The notes beneath the pieces were generated by a model. The model made no database searches, was not told the DNA's origin, and saw nothing but the letters and a program-made list of their open reading frames with translations. A DNA stretch of 16,093 nt from CAZMGG01 sp964565715 (GTDB lineage: Bacteria > Planctomycetota > UBA1135 > UBA2386): NCBI GenBank assembly GCA_964565715.1, contig CAZMGG010000127.1:1-16093 (forward strand). Reading direction: 5' to 3'. Shown in pieces: positions 15,947-16,093 of this stretch (position 1 is the stretch's first letter; every line of letters begins with the position of its first letter). The position numbers were made by a program, and so were the translations under genes.

Positions 15947-16093
15947 CCCGAGAATTGTTGGCGCCCACGGACCGCCGGCCTCGCTTCTTCCCGAGTTTCG
16001 CTGTCCACGCCTACTTCCGATCCCCCACGGCCACCGGCGCCGGGCAGCTCCGGGCAACGAGCGGGGTGGGGCCCAGGTCCTGCCGCCACTCGA

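Noticed and set aside
15947..16093. Terminal 147 bases searched for a gene, tRNA or terminator
   Set aside because: There is no convincing reading frame with a recognisable product, no tRNA fold and no clear hairpin with a T run.

Overview
This window is GC-rich with almost no intergenic space. It looks like a chromosomal segment of a diderm (Gram-negative-type) bacterium: it encodes a TonB-dependent receptor, a porin-like barrel and several proteins with Sec signal peptides, four of which appear to be cut just before Gln-Asp/Gln-Glu (AxAQD, PAQE). That signal-peptide style, together with Na+-NQR and a selenocysteine tRNA, makes me lean towards Planctomycetota or a neighbouring phylum, but nothing here proves the taxonomy. 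I see no insertion sequence, integrase, phage gene or CRISPR array.

Layout. (1) 1-5773, minus strand: the Na+-translocating NADH:quinone reductase operon nqrM-nqrA-B-C-D-E-F. nqrF is cut by the window edge, and the small assembly factor gene nqrM sits upstream of nqrA rather than after nqrF. (2) 5870-6136, minus: a free-standing acyl carrier protein. (3) 6216-6314, minus: a tRNA-Sec gene (selC; anticodon UCA, 8-bp acceptor stem, 6-bp D stem, long variable arm, encoded CCA). (4) 6373-14296, minus: six tightly packed envelope genes in the order apbE, porin-like outer-membrane protein, FMN-binding-domain protein, TonB-dependent receptor, YfiR-family periplasmic protein, hybrid histidine kinase. 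Several junctions overlap (two are ATGA), so this is probably one operon. (5) 14325-15946, plus: a divergent membrane-anchored endonuclease/exonuclease/phosphatase protein, then an atypical elongation factor P.

How the parts may work together. NQR carries covalent FMN on NqrB and NqrC, attached by ApbE, and NqrM helps assemble its iron-sulfur centre. The only ApbE in the window lies in the envelope operon beside a secreted FMN-binding-domain protein, so it may serve both. The envelope operon joins two halves. One is a periplasmic flavin/outer-membrane half: ApbE, porin and flavoprotein. The other is an uptake/sensing half: TonB receptor, YfiR-like protein and a kinase whose periplasmic domain resembles the CHASE8-type domain that YfiR regulates in YfiN. 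My best candidate for an undescribed system is this combination, a YfiR-gated hybrid kinase co-expressed with a receptor and an extracytosolic flavoprotein module.

The last ~147 bases (15947-16093) and the short gaps at 5774-5869, 6137-6215, 6315-6372, 11411-11467, 14297-14324 and 15345-15400 hold no gene that I can support.
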